Shown piece after piece: positions 11,014 to 20,118 of a stretch of 64,000 nt of DNA (position 1 is the stretch's first letter; each line of letters starts with the position of its first letter). Under the pieces are notes generated by a model. That model was given only the letters and a program-made list of their open reading frames with translations, ran no database searches and had not been told where the DNA came from. The position numbers were made by a program, and so were the translations under genes. This stretch comes from Borovskyia barvae (lineage: Eukaryota > Euglenozoa > Kinetoplastea > Trypanosomatida > Trypanosomatidae): contig JASAOM010001073.1 of the NCBI GenBank assembly GCA_030849085.1, positions 62,001-126,000 on the forward strand, written 5' to 3'.

Positions 11014-12681
11014 ATGCGGCGTCTGTCACGCCTGATCAGTGACTGTCTCACGCGCGGAGTTTCTACGGCGGAGACCATTACCAATAGCTTTGCTAGTGGC
11101 ACGGACACAACGACGCAGGAGGCGCACCCGCTCCTCTATCGAGTGCCGGTGCTTGCGTCACGCACGGTAGGCCGCGAAGCAGAGGTGCGAACTCTTTGGC
11201 AGAATCTTCTGAGTGGCCGCCATCTTCAGGTCATTTCAGGCGTGGATGGCATCGGTAAGTCAACTATCGCCGCCGAGTTCTGCGATGCCGTGCGGCACAG
11301 TCATCGGTTTTCCTGCATCCAGTGGTTCAGCGGTCAGCACGCGCTACCGTCGCAGTTGCAGTACTTCTTTGCTTCCATGAAAGGTCGAAAGGAGAAGGAT
11401 GTGCTACTGGTGATCGACGATGTTGGTAACCCTGAAGAAGCGCTCGCGACCATTCCAGAACATCCCAATGTATACGTGGTGCTGACAACGAGTGCGTCGA
11501 GTGTGACCAACTCCACCAAGGTCGCCTGCCTCACGCCTACGGCGCTTTCGCCCCAGGCCAGCCAAAGATTTATGTCTGATCTGGCGTTCTCGGAGGACCT
11601 CGATAAGGTGTTTCATAACCTTGGCTACGTGCCGCTGCTGATGCACATGGCTGCGCTGCTCGTGGAAGGGGAGGTTTGTAGTGCCTTACAGCTTAACAGC
11701 ATCCTCCAAGAGAAGGCGGTCCGACGTGACGATACCCTCAGCATCTCTGCCGCTGTATCGGTTCTGCTGGAGATCGGCGTTGCAGAGCTCGAGAAGTTCC
11801 CTAACGCGCGAGAAGGATTGCGTGTCATCAGTTGTTTCCATCTGAGTGACATCTCGGACGAAGTAGTCGGAGCAGTGATGGGCGACGCGGCCGGAACTTT
11901 CTCGGTGGCTGCCGCGCAGCTGGGTATTCTCACTGTAAAGTGGGAGGATAGCGCGTTTGCACTGCATCCGCTGGTTGCGCAGGTCCTGCGTGGTACCTTG
12001 GATGCCGATGTGCTCCACAAGTCCGCAGAGGCCTTAGTGCGCCTCTGGCCGCGACGCTGGCGTGGTGCGGGCAGCCAGTTGGCCTACAACCTTGTCTGGC
12101 ACACGTACGCGATGGTGCAGCACTTTGAGGCGTGTGGGTTGCCGCTCACACCGGCCATGATCACCTCCATGGACCGCAGCTCCACCTTTCTCGCCCATAC
12201 GGAGGCGCGCGATCTACCCGTGGCTGCATCGCTGTGGCTGAAGATACACGATTATCACATGTCTAGTGAGGGCTCGGCCACTTCTGAGAGCGTTCGCATC
12301 CTTCGCGAGTGTGGGCGCCTCCTTCACTTTCTGAAACACCCGCGAGCAGAAGAGGTACTGCAACGGGCGTGGCAGGAAAGTGTGACAGTGCACGGAAAAG
12401 GCTCGGTGGAAGCGGCCCTGATACTTGGCTGTCTTGGCCCCTACCTCCCCGCTACCGACGCGAATGTGTCCTTGGTAGAAACGGCGGTGACCGTACTGGA
12501 GGGGCGACTGCACTCAGTTGATGTTGTCCTGGGAAAGGAGGAGGTGCGGATGCTGTGGCAAACCGTTTTCATTCTTCTCATGTGCAAGGGGCAGTACACG
12601 GTGGAAATGGGCTTAGCGGTCCCCGACCACCTCACCCGAGCGCTGGAGCGAGCCGATGCAGAGGTGAAGAAACAACGATGA
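11014..12681 (+). CDS. NB-ARC/STAND-type P-loop NTPase-like protein
   Basis: The product is 555 aa. Walker A is GVDGIGKST (residues 76-84). Walker B is VLLVIDDVG (about 130-138), with the double Asp typical of STAND/NB-ARC ATPases. It is followed by a sensor-like strand (VYVVLTTSAS) and a GLPL-like motif (LGYVPLLMHMAALLV), all in the NB-ARC order. The segment after about residue 250 resembles a winged-helix/ARC2 region. The C-terminal half is helical and could be TPR-like, though no clear repeat was counted. STAND proteins are nucleotide-driven signalling or scaffolding switches; the role in kinetoplastids is not established. The sensor strand lacks the Arg of the classical TTR motif. The basic N-terminus (MRRLSRLISDCLTRG) could be a mitochondrial targeting sequence. 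The start is the first ATG of the open frame. Confidence 0.85.
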   Translation: MRRLSRLISDCLTRGVSTAETITNSFASGTDTTTQEAHPLLYRVPVLASRTVGREAEVRTLWQNLLSGRHLQVISGVDGIGKSTIAAEFCDAVRHSHRFSCIQWFSGQHALPSQLQYFFASMKGRKEKDVLLVIDDVGNPEEALATIPEHPNVYVVLTTSASSVTNSTKVACLTPTALSPQASQRFMSDLAFSEDLDKVFHNLGYVPLLMHMAALLVEGEVCSALQLNSILQEKAVRRDDTLSISAAVSVLLEIGVAELEKFPNAREGLRVISCFHLSDISDEVVGAVMGDAAGTFSVAAAQLGILTVKWEDSAFALHPLVAQVLRGTLDADVLHKSAEALVRLWPRRWRGAGSQLAYNLVWHTYAMVQHFEACGLPLTPAMITSMDRSSTFLAHTEARDLPVAASLWLKIHDYHMSSEGSATSESVRILRECGRLLHFLKHPRAEEVLQRAWQESVTVHGKGSVEAALILGCLGPYLPATDANVSLVETAVTVLEGRLHSVDVVLGKEEVRMLWQTVFILLMCKGQYTVEMGLAVPDHLTRALERADAEVKKQR

Positions 12682-14586
12682 GGGCGTTCCGCTAAGCTGC
12701 ACATGGCTGGCAAACGGTAGAGAAGGAAGGAGGAGCAGGTCGGGTAGGAGCAGGAGCAAAAGAGGCACGAAAAGGAGGAGGGCTTGCTCGATTCATAGGC
12801 AAGGTCCCCACTGCCGTGTGACAGGGCAGTGTCAGTGGGTTGTGCACGCCTTTGCTCGCTTTCTCTCGTTCCGCTTTCGACGAGGACCCATGACTGCTTG
12901 TGCAAGGACGCCGCCACGTACATGGAAGGCTCTCTGCCACACCCTTTGGTACTAGAGGAGGAGATGAAAGGAGAACGGGAGGAGGGGGGCTTTCTTCTTT
13001 TTGGGGGGAGGCCGCCTTCGCTCGGGCTGTTGTGAAAATTTGCTCATGATGCGAGGGTCTCGCCAACGTATCGGGGCACTCGTGCTTGGCGTCCGCGCTC
13101 TCCGTACTTGCCTGCCTCACTTTCCCCCCATTTTTTCTTTTAGCCCTCTTCGTTTCTTCTTCTTCGTGCTCCAACCAACGGTGCAGGCGCGCAGACACAC
13201 ACACACACACACACACACAAACTTTATAAAGTTGGTTTCTCGGCGCTGGTAGCGCACCGGACGATGCTCCACAATTGAGTACGGACGAACCTTCATCTCT
13301 ATTCGCTTTAGCATCCTCTTCATTTTGTTTGGTCGTGTCTCCGCTCACCCTCTCCGCCCTTCTTTACTTCAGAAAAAAGGGGCGGAGGAGTTGATCTGTT
13401 CTCCAACTTTATAATGACTTACTTCCATATATGAGATGATGTGATGAGGCTGGTAAGAACTGGAGAGGGTGGGAAAGAATGCGGCTTGATCGCGATCGTA
13501 CTGAATGACTTAGCCGCTGTCATTATCAAGTAGGGGACCGTTCTGGTCTGAGAGAAGGGGGAAGGAGAGGAAGAGGAGGGGGCAGTATTGTTGGATGATT
13601 TCGTTGTCGCGTGCCTCCGTGACTGTCGCGGCGGAAGGGGGGGGGGGGGAGGGCGTTGCACTACTCGCCACCGTCGTTCGCAACACCTTTCTCACTCCTT
13701 TTTCACACCCATACAAACAGAAAAACTCTCTGCTCTTGCTTTTTCAAGCTCCTACTCGCAAGGAAAGATGCGGGTATCCTTGCCTCCTCCCTTTTTTTTT
13801 CTGAGCTTCATGCGTCGCACAGGAGTTTGCTTTTCCTACTCGACGAGCTTCTCGCCTCTCCTTGAGAGCTACCCCTTCTGCGTTATTCATATCTGTTTCC
13901 TCGCTGATTTTTCCCCTCCTCTTCAGATTTTCTATGTGCAACCCTCCTTCTCACGTCCTTTTCCCACCCTTTCCTTTATCATACCGCTTCTCGTGGAGCT
14001 GGCGAGGCGAAGTACACTGCTATCAAGCACACACACGCGCACACATAACTATCCAAGAAGATTACGTCCCTCCAAGCTTCTGCCTGTCTCTTCTTGCATA
14101 TCTCTCCTCCCTCCGTATCGCCATTCCCCGCCTTCCCCTTTCCTCCCCTGTGCTCTGCGGTGAAGGTGCTTTTCTGTCGAGAGGGGACTGCAACAAGCGT
14201 TTGTCCTACCTCCTCTTGACTCTTTCCCTCCCCTCCTCAACTCCTCTCTTTTTTTATCCGATCCTTTCCAGCGGGGGACTTTTTTCTTGACTTGCACCTC
14301 TTTTTCTTTTTTTTATTCGGCTGGTGCACTGCTACAGATCGCATCGGCACAGCGCTGCTGAAGAGCCACACGTGCTTCCCTTCCTACACTTCTCGGCGCT
14401 CGGTGTGCCGACCGGTACGAACCCCGCAAGGGACCCAGAACGAGAGTCATTTTTCCTTTTCGGCTCGGCTCTCTTGGAGGTAGCCTTCCCTCACCAATAT
14501 ATATATATATATATATACAAAAAGTCTTCGTTTCCTTTTCGCTTCTTCTCTCCCTCTGTCCAACTTCTCGCCTCGACAAATTCCTT
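12682..14586. other. Intergenic
   Basis: No supported gene. A compound hairpin lies near 12808-12839, built around CACTGCC/GGCAGTG. A (CA)n run occupies about 13195-13220. The stretch 13680-14290 is strongly pyrimidine-rich on the plus strand, and a (TA)n run lies near 14499-14517, just upstream of the PGKA-like gene. Confidence 0.65.
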
Positions 14587-16137
14587 ATGGACACTGCTGG
14601 ATCGTGCGCTGTCACCATGCTGGTCTCCCAGCCCTCCGTGGGCTTGAAGAAAAGCGTAGATGATATTTGGCCCGTCGCCGGCAAGCGCGTTCTCATGCGC
14701 GTCGACTTCAACGTTCCCCTTCACTCCGGTGTAATCACCGATGACTTCCGAATCCGGGCCAGCATACCGACCATACGCCGCATCATTGACCAGGGCGGCA
14801 TGTGCATCCTCATCAGCCACCTGGGACGACCCAGCGGGATCGACTACCAAACCGCATCCACCGAAAATGTCAAGCCGCACAACGTCCCACCAATGTCCGG
14901 CATCCGCAGTAAGACCGCGTTCTTCTCACGGCTCAGTGGAGAAGCCAAAGCAGCGATTCTGGCAGCATCGTCGCAGCGCGAGAAGGCAGCGACGCTCTCC
15001 ACAGCGGATGGTAGTGGCAAGACGGCTGTGTTTGCTCGACTACCAGAAGAAGAGAAACGTCGTCTGCTCATCCAGTACATGAGTGAGCTCAGAGATGAAT
15101 CTTTCTCACCGCTGCAGTTAGCTCCCGGGTACGAAGAAGAATTCAGTCTACAGCCGGTAGCGGTCCGGCTGGCCGAGCTGCTGGATCAGCACGTGTACTT
15201 CTCGCACGACTGCCTTCGTGCGAAGGGCGATATCGCAAAGCTTCGATGTGGGGAGGTGATGCTGCTGGAGAACCTCCGCTTCTACTCGAATGAGAACTCG
15301 CCGGACGAGGGGAAGCGATTGCAGATGGCGCGCCTTCTCGCCTCCTATGCCGATGTTTACCTGAACGATGCTTTCGGCACGGCGCACCGCAACACAGCAA
15401 GCACGACGGGTATCCCACGTGTGATGCAACATGGCGCGGCAGGCTACTTGATGGAGAAGGAGATTTCTTACTTCTCCAAGGTGCTTCACAACCCACCCCG
15501 ACCACTCCTCGCAATTGTGGGTGGCGCTCGGCTCAGTGACAAGACACAGGTGCTAGAAAACCTACTGGACTGCGTGGATGCTCTCTTTCTTGGAGGTGCG
15601 ATCGCTTACACCTTCCTAAAGGCCAAGGGGTTTTCCATCGGCAGCTCGTATTGGGAGCCGGGGTGTCTGCCGTTTGCGCAGAAGTTGCTGCAACTGGCCT
15701 CGGAGCGGCAGGTGAAACTGCTGCTGCCGGAGGATCACATCTGCCATAAACAAAAGGACTCCACCGAGCCGCCCATCACGACGACAACAGCTAACATGCC
15801 GGAGGGGGCGATCGGCCTGGACATCGGCCCACGATCTCTGCACGCGGTCTCGCGCCTCGTCCAGGAGTCACGCAGTGTTATATGGAACGGACCTCTCGGT
15901 GTCTTTGAGATGCCCCGGTACGCTTTGGGCACCTTCACGGTCGCTCAGGTCGTGGGACAGTGCTCCATGGCAAAGGGTACGGTCAGCATCGTCGGCGGTG
16001 GGGATACGGCGAGCGCTGTTATGAAGGCGGGGGAAGCAGGGCACATGTCCCACATCTCCACCGGCGGTAACGCGTCTCTTGAGCTGCTTGAGGGGAAAGT
16101 ATTGCCGGCGGTAGTGGCGTTGGACGACAAAGAATGA
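14587..16137 (+). CDS. PGKA: Phosphoglycerate kinase, PGKA-like isoform with N-domain insertion
   Basis: The product is 516 aa, against 417 aa for the neighbouring PGKB. It catalyses 1,3-bisphosphoglycerate + ADP to 3-phosphoglycerate + ATP. PGK landmarks are present: MRVDFNVP, SHLGRP, LLENLRFY, GTAHRN, GYLMEKE, IWNGPLGVFEM, GGGDTASA and HISTGGNASLELLEGK. Between SHLGRP (about 77-82) and QPVAVRL (about 189) it carries roughly 80 extra residues relative to PGKB. That is the diagnostic feature of the minor, larger glycosomal PGKA of trypanosomes and Crithidia, where the insert is linked to glycosomal targeting. There is no C-terminal PTS1; it ends LDDKE. One active-site motif reads GGARLSDK (Arg315) where most PGKs have GGAKVSDK, so catalysis may be altered. 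An internal Met11 (14617) is an alternative start. The sequence is clearly diverged from the adjacent PGKB/C pair. Confidence 0.93.
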   Translation: MDTAGSCAVTMLVSQPSVGLKKSVDDIWPVAGKRVLMRVDFNVPLHSGVITDDFRIRASIPTIRRIIDQGGMCILISHLGRPSGIDYQTASTENVKPHNVPPMSGIRSKTAFFSRLSGEAKAAILAASSQREKAATLSTADGSGKTAVFARLPEEEKRRLLIQYMSELRDESFSPLQLAPGYEEEFSLQPVAVRLAELLDQHVYFSHDCLRAKGDIAKLRCGEVMLLENLRFYSNENSPDEGKRLQMARLLASYADVYLNDAFGTAHRNTASTTGIPRVMQHGAAGYLMEKEISYFSKVLHNPPRPLLAIVGGARLSDKTQVLENLLDCVDALFLGGAIAYTFLKAKGFSIGSSYWEPGCLPFAQKLLQLASERQVKLLLPEDHICHKQKDSTEPPITTTTANMPEGAIGLDIGPRSLHAVSRLVQESRSVIWNGPLGVFEMPRYALGTFTVAQVVGQCSMAKGTVSIVGGGDTASAVMKAGEAGHMSHISTGGNASLELLEGKVLPAVVALDDKE

Positions 16138-16157
16138 CGTTGCCTTCTTTTTTTTCC

Positions 16158-16196
16158 CCTTCTCTCCGTCTGCAAGTGATGCAGACGGAGAGAAGG
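16158..16196 (+). repeat. Perfect 17-bp stem-loop 3' of the PGKA-like gene
   Basis: Arms CCTTCTCTCCGTCTGCA (16158-16174) and TGCAGACGGAGAGAAGG (16180-16196) are exact reverse complements around a 5-nt loop. The element starts 20 nt after the stop codon, so it probably lies in the 3' UTR. A T-run precedes it (about 16148-16155). Function is unknown; a stability or polyadenylation element is possible. Confidence 0.92.
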
Positions 16197-16682
16197 AAGA
16201 CGCAGTTGTATACTGATGCGATATTTGTCCTTCACCCTGAGTCGCAGAGTGCAAGCTTCGGAAGATTGTGTGGGTTTCGGTATTGAGTGATGTTGCGCTA
16301 GTCTTCATACACCTTTTTTCAGTGATGGTAGAACGCGAAGAGACCGCCTTCCCCGATTCCCTTCTCCGCTGTCACCCCCCCCCCTTTCGCGCTCTCTCTG
16401 CCGTTGGCTTCCGCGGAAGGCGGGCGCATTTTGTTCCCTATTCGCTACCGTTTCCCGTCAAAACAGTTAAAAAATCCTCTTTTCCCTCGAAATGTCCCTC
16501 TGTAGAGGTTTGCATCGCTCAACGGTTATTCTACAGTCCTTCTTTCTCTCTCCCAATACTGATGTTATCACGCTTCTCATTTTTTTTAAATGAGTCACAT
16601 GGTGTCGCTTCAGATCGTTTCGGTCGATCACCGCGAAGCTTCACATGCTGTTTGGAGGTCTGTAAGACTTTCGATATGATAC

Positions 16683-16725
<43 letters not shown>

Positions 16726-18779
16726 AAAAGAGAGAAACGACTGTCGGGGAAGGGGGGTGCAGCTGCATCCTACCCCTTTCATCAATGACACCCAAAACTA
16801 TATGCTGGTGTAAGTGATGCTGCAACAAAGAAGGAAGAAGAAGGAGTAGGGCTTCATCGTGGTAGTATCTCTCTCTCTCAAATTTTTCTCCCCTTCCGCG
16901 TTTCCGTTGATCGATTCTGTTGCTGATACATAGAGAACTTGCCCTTTTCTCGTGTGTCGATGCATTGCTTTTTCCATAAGTGTGGGGGGCGCGCTGGGGA
17001 TTTGAATGGGATGATGGGGACAGAAGAAAGGCGTGGGATCGGGGCGGCGCATGTGATTGACTTCTCATGAAGGGGCATCGAGGAGAAGAAGAGGGTAGAG
17101 GAAAGGTAGCAGGTGGGGTCGGAAACGTACTCAGTAGCCTTACCGCTGCCCATTGCTCCAGCGAAGCGAAACAAATTGCTGTCGAGGCCAGTACATCTCT
17201 CTCTCTTTCCCTCTCTCCCTATATATATGCATATATATGGAGAGATGAAGTGATGCCCTCAGCTATCCTCACGAGCGGTTGCTGCAGCGAGAGCAGTTGA
17301 TTTGTGTATGTTTGTATGTTAGCTGGGTTGAAGGGTTTATTCCTTATTCAGAGCTGACTTTTCCGTTTTTACTTTTCGCTGTTGTTGTTTGCTTGGCTTC
17401 CACCACCAAGAAGCCCCTCACCCCCCCGCTCCCCCTGCTTTTGATCTCTCTCTGTGTTTCTCTCTTTCTGGTTCTCGGTGGTTGTCTTGCAAACCTTTTG
17501 ATTGCATCGGAGAAGTCCTCTCCCCCATTCTCTTCTTACACAAGACTGATGAATTGAGGGGAGATGGTGGAAGACTTTGGAAGGCTCATGCGGTCGGTCA
17601 CATCCTGCTTTGGTGTCGCTTACTTTCCCTCTCTCCCCATTTTCAGCCTGTCTCGAAGGAAGGAGAGACGACGTTGCGCCGATCGTCAACTTCGACGTGT
17701 GCAACGGAGGGGTGCATCAGAGGAAGAAAAGACGAGAAGGGAGGGAGGGGGAATATCTTCCACCTTCTCTTTCCGTCTCCCCCTCCATTTTTTCTTTCGG
17801 TATTTTTCCAGCTGGAGCCGTTGTCCCCGTTTCCTTCTCGGCTATTGCCGCTGTCATAGAGGGGAAGAACGGACGAAGATGAGGGGTAGGAAGTGGGCGG
17901 CGACCTTTCAAAACAACCACCACAACTAGACAAACAGAAAATGATTAGAGACATTTCATGCTAAGATCGATGCCACACGCACACACACTCACACACATGC
18001 ATAATGAAAAAGGAGGGGGAAGACTTTAGCCCTGGTACCTGTGATCTTTCGAAGTGGTGAGGAGTTATACGGAGGCTCCAGTTCTCCTCTGAGACGCCCT
18101 CTCCTTCCCTTTTCTCATCGCTCGTCTCACCTGGTGGAAGACGCATTTTCACGTTTGTCGGATGATGCCTCTGTTCGCTTTCTTTTTATGCGGTTGCTTC
18201 TCCATCACCGCGACATGTATATCTGCGAGTTCTTATCTGTTGTGAGGCTGGTCAGTCTGTTTTGGTCAGGGATCTCTTCGACTACCCTCTATGTATACGT
18301 TTTTGCAAGCGCCATCTGTGCACGCATTCCTGTGCGGCATTCCTGAATGCATCCCTCTTCGCCTCTGAGTCGTCCACAGGAAGGCACTTCGGAGGTCCTT
18401 TTTGCATGCGTCTTCACCGTCCTTTTATGCGAGTTCCCCTCTGTCGGGTTGCCCACCGCTTCCTCAACGCCTTCTCTACCGCCGCTGTTCATTCCGCTCT
18501 CTCTTTCCTTCGTCTGCTGGCGGGTGTGTGTCTTAACGTCTGCCCTCCCATCTCTCTACCACTGTCGTCGTAATGTTTCCGCACACACACACACACGTAC
18601 ACGCTTGGTGCCACAACCCCTCCGCCTCTTTTTTTCGGACTGTCCCTGTTCTCGACGTCTCCAACGTTCCTCGGCACGACTCTCCCCCTCCCCCCTCCTC
18701 ACACATAAAACCCGATCTCTTTCTTACACCAAACTCTCCCACCGACAGCAGCCCAACCAATCTACTATCTGGTACCTTT

Positions 18780-18858
18780 TACCATCCCTTTTCTCTTCAT
18801 CGTATAAACTCTTTTTCTCTGCGACTCTTATTCCTATTTCCCGATTTTCTATCAACAG
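18780..18858 (+). promoter_or_regulatory. SL trans-splice acceptor for PGKB
   Basis: A long T/C-rich tract ends with CAACAG, with AG at 18857-18858, six nucleotides before the PGKB ATG. This would give a very short 5' UTR. The last 14 nt before the ATG are shared exactly with PGKC. Confidence 0.75.
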
Positions 18859-20112
18859 CGAATCATGTCCCTCGCCCCTAAGAAGAGCATCGATGATGCC
18901 CAGGTGAAGGGCAAGAAGGTCCTCATCCGCGTGGATTTCAATGTCCCCGTTAAGGGTGGCGAGATCACCAACGACTTCCGCATCCGCTCTGCCCTGCCGA
19001 CGATCCAGAAGGTGCTGAAGGAGGGCGGCTCGTGCATCCTGATGAGCCACCTGGGCCGTCCGAAGGGTGCCAAGATGAGCGACCCGAAGCCGGAGAAGGG
19101 CGTTCGTGGGTACGAGGAGGCGGCGACGCTGCGCCCGGTTGCGGTGCGGTTGTCCAAGCTGCTGGGCAAGGAGGTGGAGTTTGCGCCGGACTGCCTCGAC
19201 GCGGCTTCGTACGCAGCGAAGCTGAAGAGCGGCGATGTGCTGTTGCTGGAGAACGTGCGGTTCTACGCGGAGGAGGGCAGCAAGAAGGAGGAGGAGCGCG
19301 ACGCGATGGCGAAGGTGCTTGCATCGTACGGTGACGTGTACGTGAGCGACGCCTTCGGTACTGCGCACCGCGACAGTGCGACTATGACGGGCATTCCGAA
19401 GGTGCTGGGTGCGGGCTTCGCTGGCTACCTGATGGAGAAGGAGATCAACTATTTCGCGCGCGTGCTGAACAACCCCCCGCGCCCGCTGGTGGCGATCGTC
19501 GGTGGCGCGAAGGTGAGCGACAAGATCCAACTGCTGGACAACATGCTGGGCCGCATCAACTACCTGGTGATCGGCGGTGCGATGGCGTACACGTTCCAGA
19601 AAGCCAAGGGCCACAAGATCGGCATCTCGATGTGCGAGGAGGACAAGCTGGACCTCGCCAGGTCGCTGCTCCAAAAGGCGCAGGAGCGTGGGGTCCAGGT
19701 CTTCCTGCCCGTGGACCACGTGTGCAACACGGAGTTCAAGGCGGTGGACTCGCCGCTGGTGACGGAGAGTGTGGACATCCCGGACGGGTCCATGGCGCTG
19801 GACATCGGCCCGAAGACGATTCGCATGTACGAGGAGGTGATTGCTCGCTGCAAGAGCGCCATCTGGAACGGCCCCATGGGCGTGTTTGAGATGCCGTGCT
19901 ACTCGAAGGGTACGTTTGCTGTTGCGAAGGCGATGGGGAACAGGACGCAGAAGGAGGGGCTCATGAGCATCATCGGTGGTGGCGACAGTGCGAGCGCTGC
20001 TGAGCTGAGCGGTGAGGCGAAGAACATGTCGCACGTGTCCACCGGTGGTGGTGCTTCGCTGGAGCTACTGGAGGGCAAGTCGCTGCCCGGTGTCACTATC
20101 CTCACTGATAAG
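18851..20112 (+). repeat. Direct repeat, copy 1 (PGKB body; pairs with 22014-23275)
   Basis: A 1262-bp block running from 14 nt before the ATG to codon 416 is repeated in PGKC at an offset of 3163 bp. Translations of both copies in several frames on both strands are the same, which implies near or complete nucleotide identity. Sequence diverges abruptly at both edges. This fits recent or ongoing gene conversion. Confidence 0.95.
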
Positions 20113-20118
20113 GAGTAG
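18865..20118 (+). CDS. PGKB: Phosphoglycerate kinase B (cytosolic)
   Basis: The product is 417 aa, the normal PGK length. All PGK hallmarks are intact: IRVDFNVP, SHLGRP, LLENVRFY, GTAHRD, GGAKVSDK, ALDIGPKT, IWNGPMGVFEM, GGGDSASA and HVSTGGGASLELLEGK. It ends LTDKE with no extension or PTS1, as expected for the cytosolic isoenzyme that makes ATP in the cytosol when 1,3-BPG leaves or bypasses the glycosome. Codons for residues 1-416 appear identical to those of the downstream PGKC gene. The codon usage is strongly GC3-biased compared with the flanking genes, typical of a highly expressed gene. Confidence 0.98.
   Translation: MSLAPKKSIDDAQVKGKKVLIRVDFNVPVKGGEITNDFRIRSALPTIQKVLKEGGSCILMSHLGRPKGAKMSDPKPEKGVRGYEEAATLRPVAVRLSKLLGKEVEFAPDCLDAASYAAKLKSGDVLLLENVRFYAEEGSKKEEERDAMAKVLASYGDVYVSDAFGTAHRDSATMTGIPKVLGAGFAGYLMEKEINYFARVLNNPPRPLVAIVGGAKVSDKIQLLDNMLGRINYLVIGGAMAYTFQKAKGHKIGISMCEEDKLDLARSLLQKAQERGVQVFLPVDHVCNTEFKAVDSPLVTESVDIPDGSMALDIGPKTIRMYEEVIARCKSAIWNGPMGVFEMPCYSKGTFAVAKAMGNRTQKEGLMSIIGGGDSASAAELSGEAKNMSHVSTGGGASLELLEGKSLPGVTILTDKE

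Larger units (their letters stand above)
16138..18864. other. Intergenic between the PGKA-like gene and PGKB
   Basis: No supported gene in 2.7 kb. A perfect 17-bp stem-loop lies at 16158-16196, just after the PGKA-like stop. A (TA)n followed by (GA)n composite sits at 16683-16725. Another hairpin with a palindromic ATATATATGCATATATAT core lies near 17213-17245. The last 200 bp are pyrimidine-rich and lead into the PGKB splice acceptor. Confidence 0.7.

Noticed and set aside
18724-20034. 436-codon minus-strand open frame opposite PGKB (and its twin at 21806-23197)
   Set aside because: Antisense shadow of GC3-biased PGK codons. The His/Arg/Leu/Val-rich product is an artefact of reading the opposite strand.
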